Assembly (NCBI RefSeq): GCF_002161085.1
Contig: NZ_NFLU01000002.1
Coordinates: 124,001 to 188,000, forward strand
Reading direction: 5' to 3'
Source of the DNA: Flavonifractor sp. An112
GTDB taxonomy: Bacteria; Bacillota; Clostridia; Oscillospirales; Oscillospiraceae
DNA: 64,000 nucleotides
The notes below the pieces were generated by a model. That model searched no databases and was not told where the DNA came from. It saw only the letters and a list, made by a program, of their open reading frames with translations. The translations under genes were made by a program, and so were the position numbers. The stretch's first letter is position 1, and every line of letters starts with the position of its first letter. This document shows positions 7,577-15,326 of this stretch, one piece after another.

Positions 7577-8614
7577 ATGAAGCGTTTTCTTCCTTTCCTT
7601 TGCTGCCTGCTTTTCCTGGCTGGCTGCACCGCCCCCTCTGCCGATGCGGAACCTGCACAGGTCCAGTTCTTTTCCATGGACACCGTCATGTCCATCCGTG
7701 TATATAACGAAGGCGGCGAAGATGCCATCCAGGCCGCCCGGCAGGAGGTCGAACGTCTGGACAAGCTGCTTTCCCGCACCAATCCGGACAGCCAGATCTC
7801 TCTTCTCAACAGCCATGCCGGAGACGGTACCCTGATCTCTTTGGATGCCGAGGTGGCAGATCTGCTGTCCTTTGCCAAATCAGTTTCTCAGCTGCTGCCC
7901 GGCTGCTTTGATATCACCATCGCGCCTGTGATGGACGCCTGGGGCTTTACCAAGGAGGAGCGCCACGTTCCTTCAGCTGAGGCTCTGGCCGACGCTATGT
8001 CTCTGGTGAACAGCGAAGCCCTCATTGTGGATGAGGCCTCCTCCTCTGCCCGACTTGAGCAGGCAGGTATGGAAGTAGACCTGGGCGCAGTGGCCAAAGG
8101 CTTTGCCGCCGGCCGGGCGGACGCCGTACTGCGAGAGTATGGCGTTACTTCTGCTCTGCTGGATCTGGGCGGCAACGTCACCGCCATTGGCAGTAAGCTG
8201 GATGGTTCCGCCTGGCAGGTGGCGGTCAAAGACCCGCAGAACACCTCGGAGGCTCTGTGCGTCCTCTCTCTGGAAGATCAAACCGCCTCCACCTCCGGCG
8301 GGTATGAGCGCTATTTTGAGGAAAACGGTCAGACCTATCACCACATCATCGATCCCAAAACCGGCTATCCCGCCGACAGCGGTCTTTTGTCTGTGACGGT
8401 GATTTCCTCCGACCATATGCTGGCCGACGCTCTCTCCACCACCCTGTTTGTAGCCGGTCCGGAGGAGGCGCTGGACTTCTGGCGCAGCAGGGATGATTTT
8501 GAGCTGGTGCTGTGTACGGAGGACAACAGGGTAATCGTCACCGAAGGTCTGGAGGCGGGCTACCGCCCCGCCGGTGAGGATCGGGGGTATACCTATGAGA
8601 TCGCCCGCCGCTGA
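7577..8614 (+). CDS. apbE: FAD:protein FMN transferase (lipoprotein)
   Basis: ApbE transfers FMN from FAD to a Thr/Ser in the target motif (D/S)xxTGA(T/S) of extracytoplasmic flavoproteins. The 345-residue protein starts with a lipoprotein signal (MKRFLPFLCC, lipobox LAGC, Cys17). It carries the family motifs FFSMDTVMSIRVY, VDLGAVAKGFAAGRADAVL, ALLDLGGNVTAIG, TSGGYERYF and HHIIDPKTGYPADSGL, and a late metal-site region (SDHMLADALSTTLF). GGAG at 7566-7569 supports ATG 7577. The NusG-II gene overlaps its 3' end and a Gx transporter gene follows, the known ApbE/NusGII/Gx association. RnfG at 63724-64000 carries LTGATITS and is a likely substrate. Confidence 0.95.
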   Translation: MKRFLPFLCCLLFLAGCTAPSADAEPAQVQFFSMDTVMSIRVYNEGGEDAIQAARQEVERLDKLLSRTNPDSQISLLNSHAGDGTLISLDAEVADLLSFAKSVSQLLPGCFDITIAPVMDAWGFTKEERHVPSAEALADAMSLVNSEALIVDEASSSARLEQAGMEVDLGAVAKGFAAGRADAVLREYGVTSALLDLGGNVTAIGSKLDGSAWQVAVKDPQNTSEALCVLSLEDQTASTSGGYERYFEENGQTYHHIIDPKTGYPADSGLLSVTVISSDHMLADALSTTLFVAGPEEALDFWRSRDDFELVLCTEDNRVIVTEGLEAGYRPAGEDRGYTYEIARR

Positions 8615-8996
8615 TCGCCGCCGTCCCACCCTGTGGGACGGTCTGGTCGTACTGGCTGTAGTGGCTTTCGCGGTACTTCTGGTATTCCTGCTGCGCCCTG
8701 CAGAGGGCAGCGCCGTCACCGCCGTCATCACCCTGGATGGCGAGACAGTGGCCCAGTATCGCCTGGATCAGCTGTCCCAGCCGGTTACGCTGGATGTGGA
8801 AGGGGCAGCCTACCCCCTCACCATCCGGGCGGAACAGGGCCGTATCTGTATTGAACACAGCGACTGTCCCAGTCAGGACTGTGTGCGTACCGGCTGGATC
8901 AGCCGCCCGGGGCAGCAGATCATCTGTCTGCCCAATCGGCTGGTCATCTCCCTGTCCGGTACGGAGCCTGAACCCTTTGACGCGGTAACAGGCTGA
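8595..8996 (+). CDS. NusG domain II-containing membrane-anchored protein
   Basis: About 133 residues. A basic N-terminus is followed by one transmembrane segment (LVVLAVVAFAVLLVFLLR) and an extracellular NusG-II-like beta domain. The Cys-rich motif CIEHSDCPSQDCVRTGW and the segment ISRPGQQIICLPNRLVI are diagnostic of this family. ATG 8595 lies inside the end of apbE (20-nt overlap), pointing to translational coupling; a GTG at 8574 is possible. In Firmicutes these proteins are found with ApbE and Gx transporters and are thought to take part in flavin-based extracytosolic electron transfer. The three cysteines may be redox active (inference). Confidence 0.87.
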   Translation: MRSPAADRRRPTLWDGLVVLAVVAFAVLLVFLLRPAEGSAVTAVITLDGETVAQYRLDQLSQPVTLDVEGAAYPLTIRAEQGRICIEHSDCPSQDCVRTGWISRPGQQIICLPNRLVISLSGTEPEPFDAVTG

Positions 8997-9042
8997 AAAG
9001 TTCCCCACCTGCGTTTCTTTTTTCCTGGAAGGAGGTTCGCCT

Positions 9043-9552
9043 GTGTCTGTTTCCCTCCGACGGCTCACCCGCTCGGCAGTCCTCACGGCCCTGGCCCTGG
9101 CTCTCTCCGTGGCGGAGGGCCTGGTCCCACTGACCATTCTTTTCCCCCTTCCCGGCCTGCGGCTTGGCCTGGCCAATCTGGTCACCGTGTACGCCCTGTG
9201 CCGTCTGTCCGGTCGGGAGGCTCTGCTGATTCTCATTGCCCGCTGTCTGCTGGGTTCCCTGCTGGGAGGCAACCTGATGGCACTGGCCTTCTCTCTCACC
9301 GGCGGTCTGCTGGCCCTTGGTGTCATGGCCCTGCTGCTGCGGCTGCCCGGCCTGTCCCTGTTCGGCGTGTCCATTGCCGGCGCTGCCGCTCACAATACCG
9401 GACAGATCCTGGCTGCTATGGTCGTGTTGGGCACTCCCGCTCCTCTGGTTTATCTGCCCCCCCTGCTGCTGTGCTCTCTCATCACCGGAACGGTCACCGG
9501 CGGAGTCTCCATTCTGCTGGTCCACCGGGTCCCCTTTCCCGGAAAGGTATGA
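9043..9552 (+). CDS. Gx transporter family protein (HepS-I-like, ECF S-type)
   Basis: A 169-residue membrane protein with five to six helices. The signature segment FPLPGLRLGLANLVTVYAL and the pattern LLGSLLGGNLMALAFSLTGG identify the Gx transporter family (annotated elsewhere as heptaprenyl diphosphate synthase component I). The GTG start at 9043 has AAGGAGG 7 nt upstream. It is the third gene of the apbE operon, 46 nt after the NusG-II gene. Members of this family may move a flavin or quinone-like cofactor to the outer face for the ApbE/NusGII system; that role is inferred from context. Confidence 0.87.
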   Translation: MSVSLRRLTRSAVLTALALALSVAEGLVPLTILFPLPGLRLGLANLVTVYALCRLSGREALLILIARCLLGSLLGGNLMALAFSLTGGLLALGVMALLLRLPGLSLFGVSIAGAAAHNTGQILAAMVVLGTPAPLVYLPPLLLCSLITGTVTGGVSILLVHRVPFPGKV

Positions 9553-9572
9553 ATGGTAGTTGTCACACCTGA

Positions 9573-9618
9573 AAAAAGGTGGTAAAATGAGAACCCAATC
9601 TCATTTTACCACCTTTTT
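9573..9618. terminator. long intrinsic terminator
   Basis: A perfect 20-bp stem (AAAAAGGTGGTAAAATGAGA, loop ACCCAA) ends in a T5 tract. It closes the apbE operon; the cdd ribosome binding site follows 8 nt later. Confidence 0.85.
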
Positions 9619-9638
9619 ATTTGTCAGGAGGGATTGCT

Positions 9639-10034
9639 ATGACCGACCGGGAACTGGTGGATCTGGCCTTTACCATGTTGGAACGCTCCTATGTCCCCTA
9701 CTCTCATTTTCCTGTGGGCGCCGCCCTGCTGTGCGCCGACGGGACGGTATTCACCGGCTGTAATGTGGAAAACGCCGCCTACGGCTCCACCATCTGCGCC
9801 GAGCGCACCGCTCTGGTCAAGGCGGTGAGCGAGGGCCACCAGGATGACTTTGTCCGGTTGGCTGTGGTGGGCAACTCCACCGACTACTGCTGGCCCTGCG
9901 GTGCCTGTCGTCAGATGCTTTACGAATTTGCTCCCGACCTGACGGTTCTGGTGGGCCGCTCTGACCGGGACTTCGTTCGCCTGCCCCTCCATGAGCTGCT
10001 CCCCCACGGCTTCGGGCCCAAGTCTCTGGCGTGA
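9639..10034 (+). CDS. cdd: cytidine deaminase
   Basis: Homotetrameric zinc enzyme that deaminates cytidine and deoxycytidine to uridine forms in pyrimidine salvage. The 131-residue length is normal. Key motifs are SYVPYSHFPVGAAL (substrate pocket), GCNVENAAYGSTICAERTA (zinc-ligand Cys and catalytic Glu of the CAE motif) and CWPCGACRQ (the PCxxC zinc ligands). The start at ATG 9639 has AGGAGGG 6 nt upstream. The next gene begins at 10034, overlapping the stop codon, so the two are translationally coupled although their functions seem unrelated. Confidence 0.96.
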   Translation: MTDRELVDLAFTMLERSYVPYSHFPVGAALLCADGTVFTGCNVENAAYGSTICAERTALVKAVSEGHQDDFVRLAVVGNSTDYCWPCGACRQMLYEFAPDLTVLVGRSDRDFVRLPLHELLPHGFGPKSLA

Positions 10035-11194
10035 TGGGAAACCAGGTTTACGTCGTCTCCTGCACCGATTACGCCAAAGCGGAGACTGCGCTGCGGAAAA
10101 CGGTGGAGCGGATGGGCGGAATTTCCCGGTTTGTCCAGCCGGGTGAGCGCATCCTGCTGAAGGCCAATCTGCTCCGCCCCGTCCCGCCGGAAGCAGCGGT
10201 TTGCACCCACCCGGCGGTGATCGGCGCTATTGCCAAGCTGATCCGGGAGGCCGGGGGTACTGCCGTCATCGCAGACAGTCCCGGCGGCGCGCTTCAAAAG
10301 GAATCGGTACTCCGCAATCTGTACGAAAAGACCGGCACGGCCCAGGCTGCTCAGGAGTCCGGTGGCGAGGTCTGCATGGACCCCTCCGCCCGTTTAGTAG
10401 AGCTGCCGGAGGGAAAGGTGCTCCGGCAGGCCGAAATCATCTCCCCCGCTCTGGACTGTGACGGCATCTTTGATCTGTGCAAAATGAAGACCCATGTCTT
10501 TATGGGCATGACCGGCGCGGTCAAAAACAGCTTCGGTCTGATCCCCGGCCTGACCAAGGTGGGTTTCCATGGCTCTCACCCGGATCAGGCCCAGTTTGCC
10601 CAGGTGCTGTTGGATCTCATTGGCTTTATGAAGCCCCGCCTCAGCGTCATGGACGCCGTTCTGGCCATGGAGGGGGAAGGTCCCGGCTCCTCCGGTACGC
10701 CCAGACAGGTAGGCCTGCTTCTGCTCTCAGATAATCCTCTGGCTCTGGATGTGATCGCCGGGGAGATTATGGGGCTGCCCCGAAACAGCAACCCCGTTTT
10801 GCTGGCAGCGGAGGCCCGGGGGCTGTCTCCCACCCGTTGGGAGGATGTGGAGCTGATCGGCGCCCGTCTGGATGACTTGCGCATCCCGGACTATAAATTT
10901 CCTGCCAACGTGCGGAGCAATCTGATGGAGTTTCTGGGTCCCCTCACCGGCGCTGCCGGGCGGCTGTGTAAGAGCCTGCTGTCCCAGACTCCCAGGGTAC
11001 AGTCCAAGGTGTGCGTGGGGTGCGCCATCTGCAAAAACGCCTGTCCCGGCAAAGCCATCACCATGACCGGCCCCGACGGCACAGCCAAGATCCACCCCCG
11101 CTCCTGTATCCGCTGCTACTGCTGTCATGAGTTGTGCCCCCACAAGGCGGTAAAGCTGAAACGCAGCTGGCTGGGCAAGCTCTTAGGCAGCTAA
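10034..11194 (+). CDS. DUF362 domain protein with C-terminal 2[4Fe-4S] ferredoxin
   Basis: About 386 residues. The N-terminal DUF362 domain (residues about 5-300) has typical motifs: ILLKANLL, IADSPGG, LCKMKTHVFMGMTGAVKN and GMTGAVKNSFGLIPG. A C-terminal bacterial ferredoxin module follows, with two CxxCxxCxxxCP clusters (CVGCAICKNACPGKAI and CIRCYCCHELCPHKAV). It is therefore a cytoplasmic iron-sulphur protein of unknown reaction. The start codon overlaps the cdd stop. DUF362/ferredoxin fusions are common in anaerobes; a role in electron transfer to an unknown partner is the most that can be said. Confidence 0.9.
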   Translation: MGNQVYVVSCTDYAKAETALRKTVERMGGISRFVQPGERILLKANLLRPVPPEAAVCTHPAVIGAIAKLIREAGGTAVIADSPGGALQKESVLRNLYEKTGTAQAAQESGGEVCMDPSARLVELPEGKVLRQAEIISPALDCDGIFDLCKMKTHVFMGMTGAVKNSFGLIPGLTKVGFHGSHPDQAQFAQVLLDLIGFMKPRLSVMDAVLAMEGEGPGSSGTPRQVGLLLLSDNPLALDVIAGEIMGLPRNSNPVLLAAEARGLSPTRWEDVELIGARLDDLRIPDYKFPANVRSNLMEFLGPLTGAAGRLCKSLLSQTPRVQSKVCVGCAICKNACPGKAITMTGPDGTAKIHPRSCIRCYCCHELCPHKAVKLKRSWLGKLLGS

Positions 11195-11233
11195 ATGGCG
11201 GCATTTAAATTTTTTGAATATTGCACACAAAAC

Positions 11234-11281
11234 AGGATATGCTAACAGCGGTATCTCAATTTGGAGGAGGCAGCATATCCT
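11234..11281 (+). promoter_or_regulatory. 10-bp inverted repeat enclosing the RBS of the DUF378 gene
   Basis: AGGATATGCT (11234-11243) and AGCATATCCT (11272-11281) are perfect inverted repeats. The GGAGGAGG ribosome binding site (11263-11270) lies in the 28-nt loop and the 3' arm touches the ATG. This could control translation of the DUF378 gene. Confidence 0.5.
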
Positions 11282-11491
11282 ATGTTCCTGGACAAGATCG
11301 CCCTGGTCCTTGCCATCATCGGCGGACTCAACTGGGGCAGCATCGGCATTTTTCAGTTTGACCTGGTAGGCTTTCTCTTCGGAGGACAGTCCAGCACCTT
11401 CAGCCGCGTGATCTTTACCCTGGTTGGTCTGGCGGCTATCTGGTGTATTTCTCTGCTCTTCCGGGACCTGCGGGACAAAGATCACACCTAA
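11282..11491 (+). CDS. DUF378 family small membrane protein
   Basis: A 69-residue protein with two transmembrane segments (ALVLAIIGGLNWGSIGIF and VIFTLVGLAAIWCISLLF). The LAIIGGLNWGSIGIFQFDLV motif is the signature of DUF378. The function of the family is unknown. GGAGGAGG lies 11 nt upstream, a long spacing, and is held inside a hairpin (11234-11281). The gene is closed by the strong terminator at 11503-11543. Confidence 0.88.
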   Translation: MFLDKIALVLAIIGGLNWGSIGIFQFDLVGFLFGGQSSTFSRVIFTLVGLAAIWCISLLFRDLRDKDHT

Positions 11492-11502
11492 GCGCCATTT
11501 TA

Positions 11503-11543
11503 AAACGGGCCTTCCGCAACATGATGTTGCGGAAGGCCCGTTT
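11503..11543. terminator. bidirectional intrinsic terminator
   Basis: An 18-bp perfect stem (AAACGGGCCTTCCGCAAC, loop ATGAT). It lies between the convergent DUF378 and S41 protease genes and has T/A runs on both sides. Confidence 0.92.
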
Positions 11544-11547
11544 CCTG

Positions 11548-12678
11548 TTAGTTTTGCTCCAGCAGGTCCAGAGCCGCCTCCAGCTGGGCATCTCCCTCAT
11601 CGGTGAGATAGACCTCCCGATCCAGAGTCAAACCGGTCCCGATCAGCGACGTACCGTTGCCGGTAAAATAGGCCCCGGTAGAGATGGCCATAGCGCCGCC
11701 GTGGGGCAGGGCGAAGGTCTGCTGAGAATACCCCTTCCCGCTGGTGGGCTCGCCTACAATGACCGCCACTCCCTGCTCCTGGAGCTCGGCAGCAAAGAAC
11801 TCAGCGGCAGAGTAGGTATTGGCATTGACCAGCACTGCCATGGGCAGATCCACACAGGCGGCATCCGACTGGGTAACCTCCTCATTGCCTGCCCGGTCCC
11901 TGCTGATGAAGATGGGTCCCTCGGGCAGCAGGAAGTCCAGCATTTCGGTCAGCTCACTGAGGTAACCACCGCCGTTGTTGCGCATATCAAATACCAGCGC
12001 CTCGGCGCCCTCTTCCTGGAGACGGGTCACCTCTTCCTTCAATCGGTCAGCGCTGTGGTCGTAGAAATTGGCCAGGGCCACATAGCCCACATTGCCCTCC
12101 AGCATCTTGGCTGTGACCGGATCGCTGTCCAGGCTGGCCCGGGTCACCTCCACCGTACGGGTCTCCCCGTCCGTTCCCAGGACCTCCAGGGTAACAGTTG
12201 TCCCCTCCTCGCCCTGGATACGCTCAGCACCCTCATAGCGGGCCTCACCGGCCAGAGAGAAGCCGTCCACCGCGGTAATCACTTCACCGCCCTGGAGGCC
12301 GGCAGCCTCTGCAGGACCGCCTTCTATTACCTCTACAATGGTCAGGCCATCTTCCGACTCATAGTTCACTGTAACACCGATGCCCACATACTGGTTGGTG
12401 CGGCGCTGGTTCTGTGCCTCATACTCCTCCTCTGTGAGGTAGTAGCTCCACCGGTCTCCCAGACCGTCCACCATACCGCTCAGGGCAGAATCCACCACCT
12501 GCGTCTCATCGTACTCTCCCACAAACCGGCTGTTGACCAAGTAGAGGCCCTCCAACAGGGACAGGCCCTCCTTGCCGAAGATTCCATAGAAAACAGCCAG
12601 CAGCACCCCTGCCGTCAGGAGCATGGTGACCGGCAGCAGGATGATCAGATGGAGGGCGGAGAAGCGTTTGGTTCGCAT
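11548..12678 (-). CDS. S41 family C-terminal processing peptidase (CtpA-like)
   Basis: A membrane-anchored serine protease of 376 residues. The N-terminal anchor is LHLIILLPVTMLLTAGVLLA. A PDZ domain (about residues 95-180; YVGIGVTVNYESEDGLTIVEV, GLQGGEVITAV) and the S41 catalytic core follow. The nucleophile Ser is in VNANTYSAAEFFAAEL and the general-base Lys is in VGEPTSGKGYSQQ. The C-terminus is LTDEGDAQLEAALDLL. CtpA-type proteases cleave the C-termini of envelope proteins, including peptidoglycan hydrolases and signalling proteins. It sits downstream of ftsE-ftsX and two M23 hydrolases on the same strand, matching the ftsEX-envC-ctpA order often found in Firmicutes. Confidence 0.93.
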   Translation of the reverse strand: MRTKRFSALHLIILLPVTMLLTAGVLLAVFYGIFGKEGLSLLEGLYLVNSRFVGEYDETQVVDSALSGMVDGLGDRWSYYLTEEEYEAQNQRRTNQYVGIGVTVNYESEDGLTIVEVIEGGPAEAAGLQGGEVITAVDGFSLAGEARYEGAERIQGEEGTTVTLEVLGTDGETRTVEVTRASLDSDPVTAKMLEGNVGYVALANFYDHSADRLKEEVTRLQEEGAEALVFDMRNNGGGYLSELTEMLDFLLPEGPIFISRDRAGNEEVTQSDAACVDLPMAVLVNANTYSAAEFFAAELQEQGVAVIVGEPTSGKGYSQQTFALPHGGAMAISTGAYFTGNGTSLIGTGLTLDREVYLTDEGDAQLEAALDLLEQN

Positions 12679-12715
12679 ACTGTATCATTTCCTTTCTGAA
12701 CGTAATAAGCAAAGA

Positions 12716-12743
12716 AGGGCGGAGGGGTTGCCCCCTCCGCCCT
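12716..12743 (-). terminator. hairpin between M23 hydrolase and ctpA genes
   Basis: A 12-bp stem (AGGGCGGAGGGG/CCCCTCCGCCCT, loop of 4 nt) is followed on the minus strand by TTCTTT. It may attenuate read-through into ctpA. Confidence 0.6.
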
Positions 12744-12759
12744 CATGTACCATTCAATT

Positions 12760-14022
12760 TTACCACGGGGGAGTCAAATTCAGCGACGGGAATTTGCTCT
12801 CCGGATCCACCCGCGTATAGTTGTCCCGCACCTCAAAGTGGAGATGATTGCCGGTGGAACTGCCGGTGGTACCCACATAGCCGATCACCTGCCCCTGGGT
12901 TACCATCTGGCCCTCGCTCACCGCACGGGAACTCATATGGGCATACAGGGTAGAGTTACCGTTGCCGTGGTCGATGACCACATAGTTGCCGTAGGAGTAG
13001 TGATAGGCAGAGGTGACCACCTGCCCGCTCTTGGCAGCCAGAATAGGCGTTCCGCCTGCCGCCGGGATATCAATGCCGGTGTGACTGTGGGCCACGCCGG
13101 TTATGGGATGAATACGATAACCAAACTGCGAGGACAGGCGGTAATATCCGGGCAGCGGCCACAGATAACCGGTCTCCGAGGAGATCACAATATTATTCTG
13201 CTTCCGCTCCTCCTCCAGCTGCTTCTGCTTCTGGGCGATCTCTGCCTGGATCTCAGAAGCTGCGGCGCTCTCCGCATCCAACTGGCGGTTAACCTCGGCT
13301 GTGTCCGCGTTGATCTGATCCACAAGGGCCTGAGCCTCAGCCACCTTGGCCTGCTGTTCGGCCTTCTTGGCCTCCTGCTGTTCCTTGGCTGCCTGCTCCT
13401 CGGCCCGTGCACTCTCCAGCTCGCCCTGGACCCGCTCCAGCTCCTCTCGGGTAGCAATCAGCTGGTCCATGACCTCATTGTCGTATGCCATAACCGCATC
13501 CACATCGGCAATGCGGTCCAGCAGGTCGGAGAAACTCTCGGCATTGAAGAGGATAGACCAGTAGGACACCGTCCCCTGTTCCTCCATCATCCGCACCCGC
13601 TGGCAGAACAGGTCGTACTGCTCTGCTTCCCGAGCCTCCGCCTCCTTACGCTCCTCTTCCTTCTGGGCGATCTCTCCGTCATAGTAGGAGATCTGGGCGT
13701 CGATGTTGGCAATCTCAGCATTGATGGCATTGAGCTGCTCGGTCAGCAGCTGCCGCTTTTCCTGGGCAGCAGCCTGATCGGCCTCAAGATCAGCCAGCTG
13801 ATCTTTCAGGGCATCCTGTTTGGCCTGACTCTCCTCCTGCTCCTTTTTCAGAGCATCGATCTCACTCTGGGTCACAGCTCCTGCGCTGCTGATAATCATG
13901 CTGACCATGGGCAGGAGCATCAGCAGCGCCAACAACGCAGCCAGGACGCCCACTACCACGCGCCGGGGTTCTACCTTTTTTGTGGTGTGTTTCTGATTGG
14001 TTTTCTTTCCGCTTTTTGCCAC
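12760..14022 (-). CDS. EnvC/PcsB-like murein hydrolase, M23 (LytM) peptidase, copy 2
   Basis: A 420-residue envelope protein. A basic cytoplasmic N-terminus and one transmembrane segment (VVVGVLAALLALLMLLPMV) are followed by a long coiled coil (residues about 50-280) rich in E, Q, A and K. A C-terminal LytM/M23 zinc endopeptidase domain holds HSHTGIDI and NHLHFEV (HxxxD and HxH ligands). Such proteins cut cell-wall peptides when activated by FtsEX through the coiled coil. The GTG start at 14022 has AAGGAG 7 nt upstream. It is the tandem paralogue of the gene at 14062-15294 and lies 39 nt after it; the proteins share most of the coiled-coil sequence but differ at the N-terminus. Confidence 0.92.
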   Translation of the reverse strand: MAKSGKKTNQKHTTKKVEPRRVVVGVLAALLALLMLLPMVSMIISSAGAVTQSEIDALKKEQEESQAKQDALKDQLADLEADQAAAQEKRQLLTEQLNAINAEIANIDAQISYYDGEIAQKEEERKEAEAREAEQYDLFCQRVRMMEEQGTVSYWSILFNAESFSDLLDRIADVDAVMAYDNEVMDQLIATREELERVQGELESARAEEQAAKEQQEAKKAEQQAKVAEAQALVDQINADTAEVNRQLDAESAAASEIQAEIAQKQKQLEEERKQNNIVISSETGYLWPLPGYYRLSSQFGYRIHPITGVAHSHTGIDIPAAGGTPILAAKSGQVVTSAYHYSYGNYVVIDHGNGNSTLYAHMSSRAVSEGQMVTQGQVIGYVGTTGSSTGNHLHFEVRDNYTRVDPESKFPSLNLTPPW

Positions 14023-14061
14023 AATTTTTCTCCTTATCTGTCTGTGCCGTAGGTCTGTCGC

Positions 14062-15294
14062 TTACCAATTATAGGCCCGAATAAAGGAATTGGACAAGCC
14101 TGGGAAGCAGCCCTCCGGGTCCACTCGCCGACCGCCAACCCGCACCTCCAGATGCAGGTGATTGCCTTTGGAATTGCCCGTATTGCCCACATAGCCGATG
14201 GTCTGCCCCTGGTTTACCAACTGTCCTTCGCTCACCGCCCGGGAACTCATATGAGCATACAGGCTGGTGGTTCCGTCTCCATGGTCGATGACCACAAAAT
14301 TACCGTAGGACCAGTTGGCGCCGGAGCCATACTCCGACATGATGACCTGCCCGCCCTTGGTGGCATAGATGGGGGTGCCTCCTGCCGCCGACACATCAAT
14401 GCCGGTATGGCTGTGGGCCTGGCCGCTGATGGGATGAATGCGGTAGCCAAAGGCAGAGGTGAGGGTCAGACAGCTGCTGGGCAGGGGCCACTGGTATCCC
14501 GAACCAGTAGGAGGCAGGGTCACATTCTGCTGTTTCCGCTCCTCCTCCAGCTGTTTCTGCTTTCGGGTGATCTCAGCCTGAATGCTGGCAGCGGCGGCAT
14601 CCTCTGCCTCCAGCTGCCGGTTGACCTCGGCGGCATCCGCGTTGATCTGATCCAGCAGCTTCTGGGCTTCTGCCACCTTGGCCTGCTGCTCCGCCTTTTT
14701 CGCTTCCTGCTGGTCACGGGCCTCCTGCTCCTCGGCTCGGGCACTCTCCAGTTCTCCCTGGACCCGCTCCAGCTCCTGCCGGGTGGCGACAAGCTGGTCC
14801 ATAATCTGGTTGTCATAGGCCATCACCGCGTCCACGTCAGCGATGCGATCCAGCAGATCAGAAAAGCTGTCGGCGTTGAAGAGGATGGACCAGTAGGACA
14901 CCGTTCCCTGTTCCTCCATCATCCGTACCCGCTGGCAGAACAGGTCGTACTGCTCCGCCTCCCGGGCCTCCGCTTCTTTCCGCTCCACTTCTTTCTGGGC
15001 GATCTCTCCGTCATAGTAGGAGATCTGGGCATCGATGTTGGCAATCTCAGCGTTGATGGCGTCCAACTGCTGGGTCAGAATCTGCCGCTTCTGCTGAGCG
15101 GCGGCCTGGTTTTCTTTGATATCGGACAGCTGGTCTTTCAGCGCCGCTTGCTTGGCCTGGCTTTCCTGCTGTTCCTTTTTCAGCGCGTCGATCTCGCTCT
15201 GAGTCACCGCTCCCGCCTGGGTGGCAGCCGATGTACACAATGCCAGAACCAGCACCCCGCACAAAAGCCGGAGTCTGGGATGTTTCCGTCTCAT
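14062..15294 (-). CDS. EnvC/PcsB-like murein hydrolase, M23 (LytM) peptidase, copy 1
   Basis: A 410-residue protein with a cleavable-type signal sequence (LRLLCGVLVLALCTSAATQAGA) followed by the coiled coil starting VTQSEIDALKKEQ. A C-terminal M23 domain has HSHTGIDV and NHLHLEV and the segment GDGTTSLYAHMSSRAVSEG. Unlike the downstream paralogue it looks secreted rather than membrane-anchored. It lies 32 nt after ftsX with an AAGGAG site before ATG 15294, so it is the likely partner of FtsEX. The pair arose by tandem duplication: long stretches such as RMMEEQGTVSYWSILFNA are identical. Confidence 0.92.
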   Translation of the reverse strand: MRRKHPRLRLLCGVLVLALCTSAATQAGAVTQSEIDALKKEQQESQAKQAALKDQLSDIKENQAAAQQKRQILTQQLDAINAEIANIDAQISYYDGEIAQKEVERKEAEAREAEQYDLFCQRVRMMEEQGTVSYWSILFNADSFSDLLDRIADVDAVMAYDNQIMDQLVATRQELERVQGELESARAEEQEARDQQEAKKAEQQAKVAEAQKLLDQINADAAEVNRQLEAEDAAAASIQAEITRKQKQLEEERKQQNVTLPPTGSGYQWPLPSSCLTLTSAFGYRIHPISGQAHSHTGIDVSAAGGTPIYATKGGQVIMSEYGSGANWSYGNFVVIDHGDGTTSLYAHMSSRAVSEGQLVNQGQTIGYVGNTGNSKGNHLHLEVRVGGRRVDPEGCFPGLSNSFIRAYNW

Positions 15295-15326
15295 AAGGTC
15301 TCCTTATTCCGGATGACGCAGGTGGA

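Noticed and set aside
12760-15294. Frameshifted single gene instead of two M23 genes
   Set aside because: Each copy has its own start, RBS, export signal and complete catalytic domain.
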